Under the pieces are notes generated by a model that saw only the letters and a program-made list of their open reading frames with translations, made no database searches and had not been told where the DNA came from. This document shows positions 1-10,600 of a stretch of 64,000 nt of DNA, in pieces (position 1 is the stretch's first letter; every line of letters starts with the position of its first letter). Origin of the DNA: an uncultured Bacteroidota bacterium (GTDB lineage Bacteria > Bacteroidota > Bacteroidia > Bacteroidales > VadinHA17); NCBI GenBank assembly GCA_903824785.1, contig CAIJYD010000026.1:1-64000 (forward strand). The letters are read 5' to 3'. Position numbers and translations under genes: made by a program.

Positions 1-219
1 GGTTAACAAGTTTTTATTTATTTATTAAATAATTTTAACATATATTAGCACTTTGAAATTTAAAAATAAATTAATAACCATCTGTTTTGAACATCCAATT
101 ATCAGTTAATCATATTATTAACCAATCTAAATTAATTTATGTTTACAATTAAGAAAACTATTTTTATGAATTCATTAAGCTTAAATTATCAATAACCTTT
201 ATTAACCTAATTTTTAACC

Positions 220-3200
220 ATGAGAAAAATCACAATTCTACTTGCATTTCTGCTATTTGCAGGTTTGCAAGGTGCTTTTGCACAAAAATCCATCACTGGT
301 AAAGTAACCAGTTTGGAAGATGGGCTTGGTATGGTCGGGGTTCCAGTTGTGGTAAAAGGTACCACAATAGGTACTGCTACTGACATAAATGGAGCTTTTA
401 CTTTAAGTGTACCTGCCAATGCAGTTACTCTTGTTGTATCATTTATCGGAATGAAAACCGTTGAACTTCCTATTGGTACTCAGACAGTTTTCAATGTAGA
501 GCTGGCACCGGACATTCGCGCACTTGAGGATGTTGTTGTTACAGCGTTTGGTATTTCGAGACAAAGTAAGTCTCTTACCTATGCCGCTCAGAATGTAACA
601 TCAGGCGCACTTGCAGAAGCAAGAGACCTGAACGTCGTTACAGGTTTGAGTGGAAGGATCGCCGGATTATCAATAACAACAGCAAGTACAGGAGTAGGCG
701 CTGAAGCTAAGGTTCTCCTCAGAGGAAACCGTTCAATCAGCGGAAGCAGCCAGCCACTTTATGTAATTGATGGTGTTCCAATGGGTGGTATTTCGAATTT
801 AAGTCCTGACAATATCGTTTCAATTTCTGTACTGAAAGGTGCTAACGCAGCTGCTTTGTACGGAAGTAGAGCTAACAACGGTGCTATCATTGTTACTACC
901 AAAGCTGGCGGTGATAAAGATGGTGTAACTGTAAACCTTGGGTTTACCTATCAGGGAAGTTCCGCAATTCTTCTTGATAAAAGGCAGAATGAATATGGCC
1001 AGGGTGGTGGCGGTATCTACTCACCTGCTGCAATTGTTTCCTGGGGAGCAAAATTAGACGGATCTCAGGTTGCTCATTGGTCAAATGACCCGAATTATTC
1101 AGCATACGGATCAACTTATGCTTATTCAGCTCAGCCAGATAACGTTAAAGATTATTTCAAAAGAGGAAATAGTTTTGCAACAAACCTTCAGGTTGGTATT
1201 AATACAGCAAAAAGCAATGCAGCTTTCTCTTTCACAAACACAGACGCTTCAGGTATCGTTGCAACCAATAATCTTAAAAGCAACAACCTCAGCATCAGAT
1301 TTGGCTCAAAGCTTTCTGACAAATTAACCCTTGATTCAAAGGTGAACGTTATCAGACAGTCATTCGAAAACCAGTTCTCAACAGGTGAAGGCTTTAATAA
1401 CCCTATGAGATATTTATATGTACTTCCAAGAAATATCCGTTCAGCTGATATTCAGCATTACGAATTCATAAATGCAGCAGGTCAGAACAGGCAGCATTAC
1501 TGGAGATGGAACGATAACGGAACTGGAAACGCATACTGGACAAGGAATAATGTACTTCAACCAGAAGAGAGAACAAGAACCATTTCTATGATAAGCCTGA
1601 AATATCAGATCACCAAAGACCTCTCAATTCAGGGCAGATCTGCTATTGATGGAACCTTCACAGCTACCCAATTAAAGATGAAAAATGATACCTATACCCA
1701 GGCTATCAATGGTGGCTATACCAAATCAAATTCATCTTCTTACGGCTGGAACACAGACGTACTTGTAAATTATCATAAAGTAATTTCTGACCTTACTCTT
1801 GACCTGAACGCCGGAGCTAACAACAACCTTGGTGAATCTCAGAGTGTTGGTGGATCGGGAGTTGTTTTCAACATTGAAAACCTGTTTGCACTTGGCAATA
1901 CAGCAAACCCAAGACCATTTGAAGGTTATTCCAAAAAAGTTGTGAATTCAGTTTATGGATTTGGCGAACTTTCCTATAAAAACGCTATATTCCTGAACGT
2001 AACAGGCAGAAATGACTGGAGTTCATCATTACCTGCAGCAAGCAGATCATATTTCTACCCATCAGTTGGTTTAACTGCTGTTCTTAGTGACCTGATCACC
2101 CTTCCTGAGATCTTTACTCATATTAAACTGAGAGGGTCATACGCAGAAGTAGGTAACGATACAGGTGCTTATAACCTCTTCAGAACTGCTTCAGTTGCTT
2201 TAGGACTTGTTACACTCAGCTCAACACTTCCAAATGCTAACCTGAAACCTGAATCAACAAGATCTATTGAAACAGGATTCGACCTGAGATTACTGGAAGA
2301 CAGAATCAGACTGAATTTCACCTATTACAAAACAAATACCTACGATCAGTTATTCGCAACACCGGTTCCTGCAACTTCAGGAGTAGCAAGTATATTCCAG
2401 AATGGTGCTGATGTTCAGAACACAGGAGTTGAGATAACAATCGGAGCAGCTATTATTTCCACAAAAGATTTTTCATGGGATCTTGATATCAACTGGTCAA
2501 AAAATGCCAGTAAAATTCTTAAGATTGCTGATGGATTTGATGTATTATCTTTTGGATCTGACTTTATCAGAGAATATAAACTGGTTAAAGGACAGCCATT
2601 TGGTGATGTTTATGCAAAAGGATGGCTCAGAGATGCAAGTGGTAATGTTATTGTTCAGGCAAACGGTATTCCTGCAATTACCCCGGGTATGTCAGTTAAG
2701 GTGGCCAATTATAACCCAGACTGGTTAGGCGGTATCAGTAATACTTTCAGATATAAGAGTTTCAATTTCAGCTCTCTTATTGATATCAGACATGGTGGTA
2801 CATACATCAACTTTACTGAAGCTATTACATCAGGTAGCGGTATTCAGGATTATACAGCAATTGGAAGAGATGGTACATTACTTTTCGGAAGAGATGCTTT
2901 TGTTGGCGAAAATGGAGTTACTCTAGCCGGTGCTGAAAATACAGTTACATGTACTTCTGAAGCTTTCTGGAATAACGTAGGAGGCAGAAACAACCCTGTT
3001 GGAGAAGCCTTCGTAAGAGATGCTTCAAACATCCGTATGAGAGAGATGGTTTTAGGTTATGATCTTCCAAAGAACCTCGTTTCCAAAACTTTCTTCTCCT
3101 CTGCCAGAGTTTCTCTGGTTGGCAGAAACCTGTTCTTCCTTCAGAACAAAGGAAAATATGTTGATCCTGAGGTTATGATGAATACCGGTAACACTTCAGA

Positions 3201-3267
3201 AGGTGAATCAGCTTTTGCTTTACCTACTATGCGTACATACGGGGTGTCCCTTAATTTTGGCTTTTAA
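220..3267 (+). CDS. SusC/RagA-family TonB-linked outer membrane protein
   Basis: This 1015-residue protein should be the outer-membrane channel of a SusC/SusD-type importer, energised by TonB. It begins with a signal peptide (about residues 1-21, ending AFAQ), followed by a carboxypeptidase-D-like regulatory domain (about 23-100). A TonB-box-like stretch EDVVVTAFG comes next, then a plug domain with the family signatures PLYVIDGVPMGG and NGAIIVTTKAGG. The rest is a beta-barrel ending in an aromatic residue (SLNFGF), typical for outer-membrane insertion. The partner SusD-like gene starts 28 bases downstream. No polysaccharide lyase, glycoside hydrolase or peptidase lies beside the pair, so the substrate cannot be inferred; family members import glycans, peptides or other large nutrients. 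The start is chosen by the signal peptide; the 219 bases upstream are AT-rich and show no clear TAnnTTTG box. Confidence 0.95.
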   Translation: MRKITILLAFLLFAGLQGAFAQKSITGKVTSLEDGLGMVGVPVVVKGTTIGTATDINGAFTLSVPANAVTLVVSFIGMKTVELPIGTQTVFNVELAPDIRALEDVVVTAFGISRQSKSLTYAAQNVTSGALAEARDLNVVTGLSGRIAGLSITTASTGVGAEAKVLLRGNRSISGSSQPLYVIDGVPMGGISNLSPDNIVSISVLKGANAAALYGSRANNGAIIVTTKAGGDKDGVTVNLGFTYQGSSAILLDKRQNEYGQGGGGIYSPAAIVSWGAKLDGSQVAHWSNDPNYSAYGSTYAYSAQPDNVKDYFKRGNSFATNLQVGINTAKSNAAFSFTNTDASGIVATNNLKSNNLSIRFGSKLSDKLTLDSKVNVIRQSFENQFSTGEGFNNPMRYLYVLPRNIRSADIQHYEFINAAGQNRQHYWRWNDNGTGNAYWTRNNVLQPEERTRTISMISLKYQITKDLSIQGRSAIDGTFTATQLKMKNDTYTQAINGGYTKSNSSSYGWNTDVLVNYHKVISDLTLDLNAGANNNLGESQSVGGSGVVFNIENLFALGNTANPRPFEGYSKKVVNSVYGFGELSYKNAIFLNVTGRNDWSSSLPAASRSYFYPSVGLTAVLSDLITLPEIFTHIKLRGSYAEVGNDTGAYNLFRTASVALGLVTLSSTLPNANLKPESTRSIETGFDLRLLEDRIRLNFTYYKTNTYDQLFATPVPATSGVASIFQNGADVQNTGVEITIGAAIISTKDFSWDLDINWSKNASKILKIADGFDVLSFGSDFIREYKLVKGQPFGDVYAKGWLRDASGNVIVQANGIPAITPGMSVKVANYNPDWLGGISNTFRYKSFNFSSLIDIRHGGTYINFTEAITSGSGIQDYTAIGRDGTLLFGRDAFVGENGVTLAGAENTVTCTSEAFWNNVGGRNNPVGEAFVRDASNIRMREMVLGYDLPKNLVSKTFFSSARVSLVGRNLFFLQNKGKYVDPEVMMNTGNTSEGESAFALPTMRTYGVSLNFGF

Positions 3268-3295
3268 TATAACAAATAAGTTAAAGCAATAAACT

Positions 3296-4918
3296 ATGAA
3301 AAATCTATTAAAGTTGTTTACAATTCTGTTGATTGCTGTTTTCATCGGCAGTTGCACAGAAAAATTTGATGCAATTAACACCAATCCAAAGGGGCTCACA
3401 CTGGCCAGTCTTGACCAGGCTTCCTATGGGTTTGTTGTTAAAAAGTCTATAGTTGGCCCTGAATATCTTCAAGCTGCCGGTAATGGCATGCAGTTGCTTC
3501 ATTCACTTTATTTTGACGTGTACGCTAATTATTTTGCAACATCAACTCCAAACTTCCTTTCTGACAGGTTTGTAATGGTCGGAAGCTGGTTAAATGGTGC
3601 ATTTAATTCGTTTTACGCCTCTGAAGCTCCTCAGATTAAATATGCAGAGGATTATGCCAGAACAAAAGGTCTTCTTCCTGAAAAAGCTATGATGAAGGTT
3701 TGGAAAGTATATATCTATGACAGGTACACTGATGCTTTGGGCCCGATTCCTTATTCTCAGTATGGCAACATGCAGAAACAGGTTTCTTATGATCCACAGG
3801 CAGATATTTATGCAAAATTCTTCCTTGAGCTTGATTCAGCTATTACCATTTTGCAAGCTAACGCAGGTACCGTTTCTGCAACACTTTCAAAATACGATCC
3901 TATCTATGGCGGAAACCTTACAAAATGGCAGAAATTCGGAAGTTCACTTCGTCTGAGATTAGCTTTAAGGGTTAAATATGTTTTACCAGCTGTTGCAAAA
4001 ACACAGGCTGAAAAAGCAATTACAGAAGGTGTTATTACCGCAAATGCTGATAACGGATGGGTAACCACATCATCTGACTTCCAGAATCCTTACAACATCA
4101 TCAGCCCATGGGCAGAATACAGGATGAGTGCTGATATGGAAAGTATCCTTAAAGGCTATCTTGATCAGCGTGTTAAATCATATTTCTCAGCTGCTGCACA
4201 GCCAGATGCTACTGATGACTATACAGGTGTTGCTTTCCCATACGAAGGTATGAGAAACGGCCAGTCTAAAACAAACAGAAGTGCTTATGCATTTGATAAA
4301 CTTGCTTCTGACATGGCTAAACCTTATACTATCGTTGGCGATAAAGGTCCAAGCTGGTTTGTAATGAGAGCTTTTGAAACTTATTTCCTGAGAGCTGAAG
4401 GCGCTCTTGAGGGATGGGCTATGGGAGGCACTGCTGCCGACCTTTATAAAACCGGTATCGTTACATCTCTTGCAGAGAATGGTTATGCTGACGAAAACCT
4501 TCTTGGCGCAACCTATTCTACATCTACTGCAGTTCCTGCAAGTCCCGGATTTGACTGGAACGCTGCAGCTGTTCATCTTGATCCTGTAAGTACAGCACCT
4601 ATTGCTTTCCGCACAGGTGGCACCAAAGAACAGCAGCTTGAGCAGATCATTACCCAGAAATGGATTGGTCTTTATCCTGACAGCCAGGAAGCTTATGCTG
4701 AAAGAAGAAGAACAAAATATCCGATATTGTACAACCGTCTTGAGAGTGAGAATCTTGATGTTCCTGCTACATCACTTCCTGTACGTTTAACCTATTGGAC
4801 AAATGAGTATACCAATAACAACGCTATGGTTCTTGAGGCAATCACCAAACTGAATGCTGAAAGTAGTGCTCCTAACGGAGATAAAGCAACTACCAAACTA
4901 TGGTGGGATAAAAAATAG
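3296..4918 (+). CDS. SusD/RagB-family nutrient-binding lipoprotein (SusD-like_2 type)
   Basis: The 540-residue product is the surface lipoprotein that caps the SusC-type channel encoded just upstream and captures substrate. It has a lipoprotein signal peptide with the lipobox IGSC (Cys about residue 20). The body shows the alpha-helical TPR-type fold signatures of the SusD-like_2 group: DRYTDALGPIPYSQYG near residue 142, the KWQKFGSSLRLRLALR stretch near 210, and the helix FLRAEGALEGW. The C-terminal QKWIGLYPDSQEAYAERRRT segment is also typical. The short intergenic gap and a strong terminator directly after the stop codon indicate a two-gene operon. The binding specificity is unknown. Confidence 0.93.
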   Translation: MKNLLKLFTILLIAVFIGSCTEKFDAINTNPKGLTLASLDQASYGFVVKKSIVGPEYLQAAGNGMQLLHSLYFDVYANYFATSTPNFLSDRFVMVGSWLNGAFNSFYASEAPQIKYAEDYARTKGLLPEKAMMKVWKVYIYDRYTDALGPIPYSQYGNMQKQVSYDPQADIYAKFFLELDSAITILQANAGTVSATLSKYDPIYGGNLTKWQKFGSSLRLRLALRVKYVLPAVAKTQAEKAITEGVITANADNGWVTTSSDFQNPYNIISPWAEYRMSADMESILKGYLDQRVKSYFSAAAQPDATDDYTGVAFPYEGMRNGQSKTNRSAYAFDKLASDMAKPYTIVGDKGPSWFVMRAFETYFLRAEGALEGWAMGGTAADLYKTGIVTSLAENGYADENLLGATYSTSTAVPASPGFDWNAAAVHLDPVSTAPIAFRTGGTKEQQLEQIITQKWIGLYPDSQEAYAERRRTKYPILYNRLESENLDVPATSLPVRLTYWTNEYTNNNAMVLEAITKLNAESSAPNGDKATTKLWWDKK

Positions 4919-4940
4919 TTCTTAAAAACTATTATAACTT

Positions 4941-4970
4941 AAAGAGAGCACCCGAAAGAGTGCTCTCTTT
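4941..4970 (+). terminator. Rho-independent terminator after the SusC/SusD operon
   Basis: A perfect 11-bp stem (AAAGAGAGCAC paired with GTGCTCTCTTT) encloses an 8-base loop and is followed by a CTTTTTTTC tract. It begins 22 bases after the SusD stop codon and closes the two-gene operon. Confidence 0.9.
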
Positions 4971-5184
4971 CTTTTTTTCGAAACTTCCTTTTCTCCGCAA
5001 CATAACTTATACCACTGCTCCAAACAGCGCCATTTACAGGCCTGTGTATGAGAACAGACTCAGCGGGAATTCATTAGTGAATGGCAAATTCAGATATTGT
5101 ATATTTTTAACATTCTCAATTGTGTTTTTTTTAATACTTTCATAGCGTAATTAATCTGGAAAATAATAACAATAAATTAATACC

Positions 5185-6489
5185 ATGATTATGAAAAAAG
5201 TATTAATTATTACAGGTGTTGTTGTCGCAATTATTGCTCTGATTGTCTTTAACAAACTGATTTCAAAGAAGACCGTTGCCAATACCTTTACTGAGGCTAA
5301 AGCGGGTACTTTCGAGATAACTGTCATTAATTCAGGCGAATTAATAGCTGAAAAATCACTGGAAATTAAAGGCCCGGAAATCGGAATGAACTCCAATCAG
5401 GGGCATGGACAGGGAGGAAGAGGTGGCGATATGCACGCTATGGATCTTAAGATTCAGGATATCATACCGGAAGGAACAATGGTGAAAGAGGGTGATTACA
5501 TTGCCCAGCTCGACAGAACTGCGTATGATAATACCCTGAAAACAGAACGTGAAAACCTTGTAACCCAGGAGGCTAATCTTGAAATGAAAATTCTAGATAC
5601 GACTGTAGTACTTACCAATCTGAGAGATGATATTAAAAATCAGACCTATGCTGTGGAAGAGGCTTCGATAACACTCGCACAATCAAAATTTGAACCTCCT
5701 GCTACTATTCGCCTTGCCGAGAAATCTCTCGACAAAGCTATAAGAACCCTTGAGATGAAAAAAAGGGGGTATATGCTCAGAGTAGCTCAAACAATGGCAG
5801 AAATTGAACATCAGGAGCTTCATGTATCAAGAGGAAGAAGGCTGGTAACTGATCTTGAAGATTTCCTGGGAAAATTTACAATAACGGCGCCATCTTCAGG
5901 TATGGTTATTTATAAAAAAGACAGGAACGGGTCTAAAAGAAAAGCAGGGTCAACAGTAAATCCTTTCGACCGTGTAATTGCCACACTGCCCGATCTGTCG
6001 GCAATGCTTTCAAAGGTTTATATCAACGAAATAGAGATAAGTAAAGTAAAGCCCGGGCTCAAAGCTGAAATCAATGTTGATGCCTTACCTGAAAAAACAT
6101 TTACAGGTACAGTTTACAGCATAGCCAATGTGGGAGAACAGCTGCCTAATTCCGATTCAAAAATGTTTGAAGTGCAGATTAAAGTGGAAGGATCCGATCC
6201 AACTTTAAGACCATCAATGACAACAGGAAACAAGATTATTATTAAGACCTTCAGGGATGCCGTTTTTATCCCGACTGAATGCGTCCATACCGGACCCGAC
6301 AGTATTCCTTTCGTATATGAAAAGAACAGGACCAGGCAGATTGTTTTACTGGGTGAATCGAATGAAAAAAACGTAATTGTCGAAAAGGGGCTCGAACCGG
6401 GTACTTCTATTTATGTAATATCACCGCCGGAGACTGAAAACTTCAAGCTCACAGGAGAAGAGCTGATAGCTACGATCAGAAGTCGTTAA
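5185..6489 (+). CDS. HlyD/MacA-type membrane fusion (periplasmic adaptor) protein
   Basis: This 434-residue protein belongs to the RND/ABC efflux periplasmic adaptor family, which links an inner-membrane pump to an outer-membrane channel. An N-terminal membrane anchor (about residues 3-23) is followed by a first biotinyl-lipoyl half (IIPEGTMVKEGDYIAQLD), an alpha-helical hairpin (about 115-220), and the second lipoyl half (ITAPSSGMVIYKKD). Beta-barrel and membrane-proximal domains follow (about 260-420). A Gly/His-rich insertion lies near residues 70-88 (GHGQGGRGGDMH). Two ATG codons (5185, 5191) are possible starts. Unlike most such adaptors it has no pump permease, ATPase or TolC-like gene beside it here; the next gene is convergent. 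It may serve pumps encoded elsewhere. Confidence 0.85.
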   Translation: MIMKKVLIITGVVVAIIALIVFNKLISKKTVANTFTEAKAGTFEITVINSGELIAEKSLEIKGPEIGMNSNQGHGQGGRGGDMHAMDLKIQDIIPEGTMVKEGDYIAQLDRTAYDNTLKTERENLVTQEANLEMKILDTTVVLTNLRDDIKNQTYAVEEASITLAQSKFEPPATIRLAEKSLDKAIRTLEMKKRGYMLRVAQTMAEIEHQELHVSRGRRLVTDLEDFLGKFTITAPSSGMVIYKKDRNGSKRKAGSTVNPFDRVIATLPDLSAMLSKVYINEIEISKVKPGLKAEINVDALPEKTFTGTVYSIANVGEQLPNSDSKMFEVQIKVEGSDPTLRPSMTTGNKIIIKTFRDAVFIPTECVHTGPDSIPFVYEKNRTRQIVLLGESNEKNVIVEKGLEPGTSIYVISPPETENFKLTGEELIATIRSR

Positions 6490-6515
6490 GAACAAGTGTG
6501 TTGCTACTGGTCTGA

Positions 6516-7637
6516 TTAATCATTTGCACCAGAACAAGGTATTGTAAAATGAAATACAGATCCCTTATTTTCAACCGATTCAGCCCGGATCTTTCCGCCA
6601 TGGCTTTCTACAAACTCTTTGCATAAAATCAGCCCAAGACCTGTGCTCAGTTCACCATTTGTTCCGGCACGTTTGGTGTTGACATCAATGCGGAAAAGGC
6701 CCTCCAGCATCTGATCGCTCATGCCGATTCCACTATCCGCAACCGAAATATCGATCATGTTATTCCCGGCAGATCCTGCCGAAATTGTTACCTTACCTTC
6801 GTCGCAGGTGAACTTAACAGCATTTGAAAGTAAGTTCCTGATTACTGTCTTAAGCATATTGATATCTGCAAAAACATGCAGTTCACACGGTATTTCCTCA
6901 AAGAGGGCTATATTCTTTTCCCGGGCCTGTTCAGCAACCAAATTCACACACTCTGCAATAATATCCTTTAAAAGCAGTTTTTGCGGATTATATGTAGTAA
7001 TTCCCTGATCCATCTGCGACCATTGAAGCAGATTCTCAAGCAAATCAAAGGTATTCTGTGCCGAACGGTTTAAGCTTAAGGCCATATCTTTTTTCTCATA
7101 ATCAGAGAAACTCCTCTTCTCATTTGCCATTAGCCGGGTTAACCCAATGAAGCCGGCCAACGGTCCGCGAAGGTCGTGTGCAATTATCCTGAAAAATTTA
7201 TCTTTTCTGTCAACGGATTGCTTAAGGTCCCTGCTCAGCCTGTAAATCTGCAGATGAGTGCGAACCCGTGCTTTAACCTCCTCTTCTTTAAATGGTTTAT
7301 TGATGTAATCCACTCCTCCCAGGCTCAATGATGTTACTATATTACCGGTATCGCTTAATGCACTGATAAAAATAACAGGGATATCTTTTAATCCGGGGTT
7401 ATCTTTTAATCTGCGGCAAACTTCAAATCCATCCATTCCTGACATCATAATGTCGAGAAGAATAAGGTCAGGCTTCTCTTTTTCGGCTGCTTTCAATGCC
7501 AGTTCTCCGCTGGAAGCCTGCCGTATTTTATACCCTTCAGAAATCAATATATCACCTAATAATTTGAGGTTGGCAGCCACATCATCTACAAGAAGAATAT
7601 TGGGAACATTTATATTTGATTCAATCAGGTTTTTCAT
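6516..7637 (-). CDS. Response regulator-histidine kinase (REC-HisKA-HATPase)
   Basis: The 373-residue cytoplasmic protein joins an N-terminal receiver domain to a histidine kinase core. The receiver (about 13-130) has the acidic pair D18-D19, phospho-acceptor D62 (LILLDIMM) and conserved K114 (KPF). The kinase has the H-box RIIAHDLRGPL with H154, an N-box (NLLSNAVKFT), G1 (DSGIGMSD) and G2 (GLGLILCKEF) motifs. It has no DNA-binding output domain and no membrane segment. Its start lies 17 bases inside the end of the eight-PAS hybrid kinase gene, so the two are co-transcribed and probably translationally coupled. I infer that it receives phosphate from that kinase and acts in a multistep phosphorelay. 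Confidence 0.9.
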   Translation of the reverse strand: MKNLIESNINVPNILLVDDVAANLKLLGDILISEGYKIRQASSGELALKAAEKEKPDLILLDIMMSGMDGFEVCRRLKDNPGLKDIPVIFISALSDTGNIVTSLSLGGVDYINKPFKEEEVKARVRTHLQIYRLSRDLKQSVDRKDKFFRIIAHDLRGPLAGFIGLTRLMANEKRSFSDYEKKDMALSLNRSAQNTFDLLENLLQWSQMDQGITTYNPQKLLLKDIIAECVNLVAEQAREKNIALFEEIPCELHVFADINMLKTVIRNLLSNAVKFTCDEGKVTISAGSAGNNMIDISVADSGIGMSDQMLEGLFRIDVNTKRAGTNGELSTGLGLILCKEFVESHGGKIRAESVENKGSVFHFTIPCSGAND

Positions 7638-10600
7638 TTTTCCCTTCTGCTGTTTTTAATGATTTCTGGAAGTAATTATAATCAAAACTATCTGCCCGCA
7701 ATATAAGGTGTTTTGCAAGTGAGGAGTATTCACCGTCTATTTGGCAAATAAGTTCTTTAAGGAGGATAAAATCTGCCGCGTCTGCAGCATCCTTCATTTG
7801 TAAAACGAGCTCATGAGGAAGTTTTGCAATATCTTCATCAACGATTCCATCATTGGAAAGATATTCCATCAGGGTATCCGTTGTTGTCTCTTCTTCATAG
7901 GTGTATTCAATTCCGAGAGCCTTGCCAATCGCTCCAAACAGTTCACTTTCACGGAATGGTTTGCGAATATAGCCCTGGATCTCCAGTCCAAGGTTTTTTT
8001 TCTTCTCCTCTTCAAAGGAGCTGGCAGTTACCACGATAACCGGCGTTTGCTTTCCTTTCTCAGTTGATTTGATAAGTCTGGTTGCCTCATAGCCATCCAT
8101 CTCAGGCATGCGCATATCCATCAGGATCAGGTGCGGATTCCATTGCTCAAACTTTGTGATTCCATCTGCTCCGTTAACCGCATAGATTGTTTCAAAACCG
8201 GCCAGACTAAGAAAATTCCCGATAACCATCCTGTTTTCTTCTTTATCATCGACAACCAGAACACGATAATTATACAGCGGGTTTTTTATACCTGTCACAC
8301 GTTTTACAATTGGAACATCCCCCACTTCCGATTTCCCCTCCCTGATTTCGACATTAATGGTAAATACAGAACCTGTTCCCTCTTCGCTGGCCACAGTGAT
8401 ATCTCCATTCATCAACAACGCAAGCTGGCGGCTCAGAACAAGTCCCAGCCCTGTTCCTCCGCTGTTTTTAATCCCTGAGGAGGTTTGCTCGAACTGTTTA
8501 AAAAGTCGGCCAAGTTCCTGTTCAGGTATACCCGGACCAGAATCCTCCACCTCTGCAATAAACCGGCTGGTATGTTCATCTATCTTAATTATACGACTAC
8601 GGACGGAAACACCACCTTCGGTTGTGAATTTTACAGCATTACCGATCAGGTTTATCAGGATCCGACGTAGTTTCTGCTCATCTGCAAAAACAAATTGCAA
8701 AAGTTCACCGGGGATTTCTACAATCAGCTGAAGTTTTCTGGAATTAGCCTCCTCTTTGAACATCATCTGCATCTCGCTCAGAAGAGCAGGCAAATTAAAG
8801 TTTATGGGGTTTAACACCTCACGGCCGGCTTCTATTTTTGAATATTCGAGTATATCATTGATAAGCTGAAGCAGGTGTTCGCCGGCACGATTGATGGAAT
8901 TGCTATATTCTATTTGTGAATCCGTTAATAATTTTTCACGTTTCAAAAGTTGCGAAAAGCCAATGATCGCGTTCAGCGGAGTTCTGATTTCGTGCGACAT
9001 ATTGGCAAGGAACACACTCTTCGCCCTGTTTGAAGATTCTGCCTCTATTGCCAGTTCATTTGCTTTTACTGTAGTCAGTTCAAGTGAACGGTTGGCTTCA
9101 AGAAGCTCTCTCTCATTCTGTTTGCGGGTAGTGATGTCTTCCTTTATTGCGATAAAATTTATTATTTCTCCTCTCGAGTTTAATACCTGTGAAACAGACA
9201 TTGATTCCCAGTATAACTCGCCGTTTTTCTTCCTGTTTAAAAGCTCTCCATGCCATTCCTTCCCTGAGAGTATTGTTTCCCAAAGATTTTTGTAAGTCTC
9301 AACCGGGGTTTTTCCGGATTGAAACATTCGGGGGGTTTTTCCGATAATTTCGTTGCTGGCATATCCAGTCATTTCGAAAAACTTCGGATTTGCATATTCA
9401 ATAATTCCATTCCCATCCGTAATAAAGATGGAGATAGAACTTTGCTCAATACCTTTTGATAACTTGATATTCTCTTCTTCAGACTTCTTTCGCAAGGTAA
9501 TATCTGTATCGGAGCCACGGTATCCTGTAAGATTTCCCTTTTCGTCTTCAATAGGTAATCCGTTGGTTGATACCCACAAAATCTCCCCTGTTTTTGATTC
9601 TACGGGGTTTTCAAGATCACTGAATGGCAGTTTAAGGGCAAAGGCTTCCAGAGCTGCTGACTTAAAAGCTTCCCTGCCCTTCCCGGGATGGAGATCGTAG
9701 AAGTGTTTCTTGCCGATGATCTCCTCCTGCTCATAGCCCAGTATATCTTTAACCGGATCACTGACAAAGGTATAAAGACCGCTGGCATCAACTTCCCAAT
9801 GAAAGACCCTGCTATGCCTGGCCAGAAGATCGAATCGGTTCAAACTTTCTTTCAGTTCATTCTCAGCCTTTTTACGATCGGTGATATCAGCATAACTTCC
9901 GACCATACGCAACGGATTGCCTTGTTCGTCCCGTTCGACAACGGCACCACGATCCTGCACCCAGATGGTTTTATCCTTACCTATTAGCCGGTGTTCGGAT
10001 AAATAGAGATCTGCTTTGCCCTGCATAACTGCATCAATTTTTTCTAAAACAGATGCCTTGTCATCAGGATGTATGATATCGTCAAATGCCTCAAGGGTGC
10101 CGGCAATATCTCCTTCCTGCTTACCCAGCAAAGTGTACCATTGTTTATTGTGCAATACTTTACCTGATGGTATGTCAAGGTCCCACATCGCTTCCCTTGT
10201 AACGTCCATAACCATCTGCAGCCTTTGCTCGCTTTCCATAATCCTTTTCTCTGTCACTTTCTGTCCGGTAATGTCGCGACTGATAACCAGGATATTTGCC
10301 GGTTTCCCATCATTAGAAAAGAGAACTGCCGAGTTTACACTTAAAACGAAACGGGTCTTATCTTTTTTTATTCCAATATATTCGGAAATTGGATTATCCT
10401 TTTCACCTGATATTAATTTGCGGAAGTTGTCAGCCAATACCTGATGTTCTGAAGGGTCAATAAAATCATAGACTGACTTCCCGAGATATAGAAATTTTTC
10501 ATCTATGCTAAAGCCATGAATAAAGGCATATCTGTCCGAGATAAACTCAATTTTACCATCCAGTGAAAACAGTCCGATTCCGTCGGGAGAAGCCTTTATT

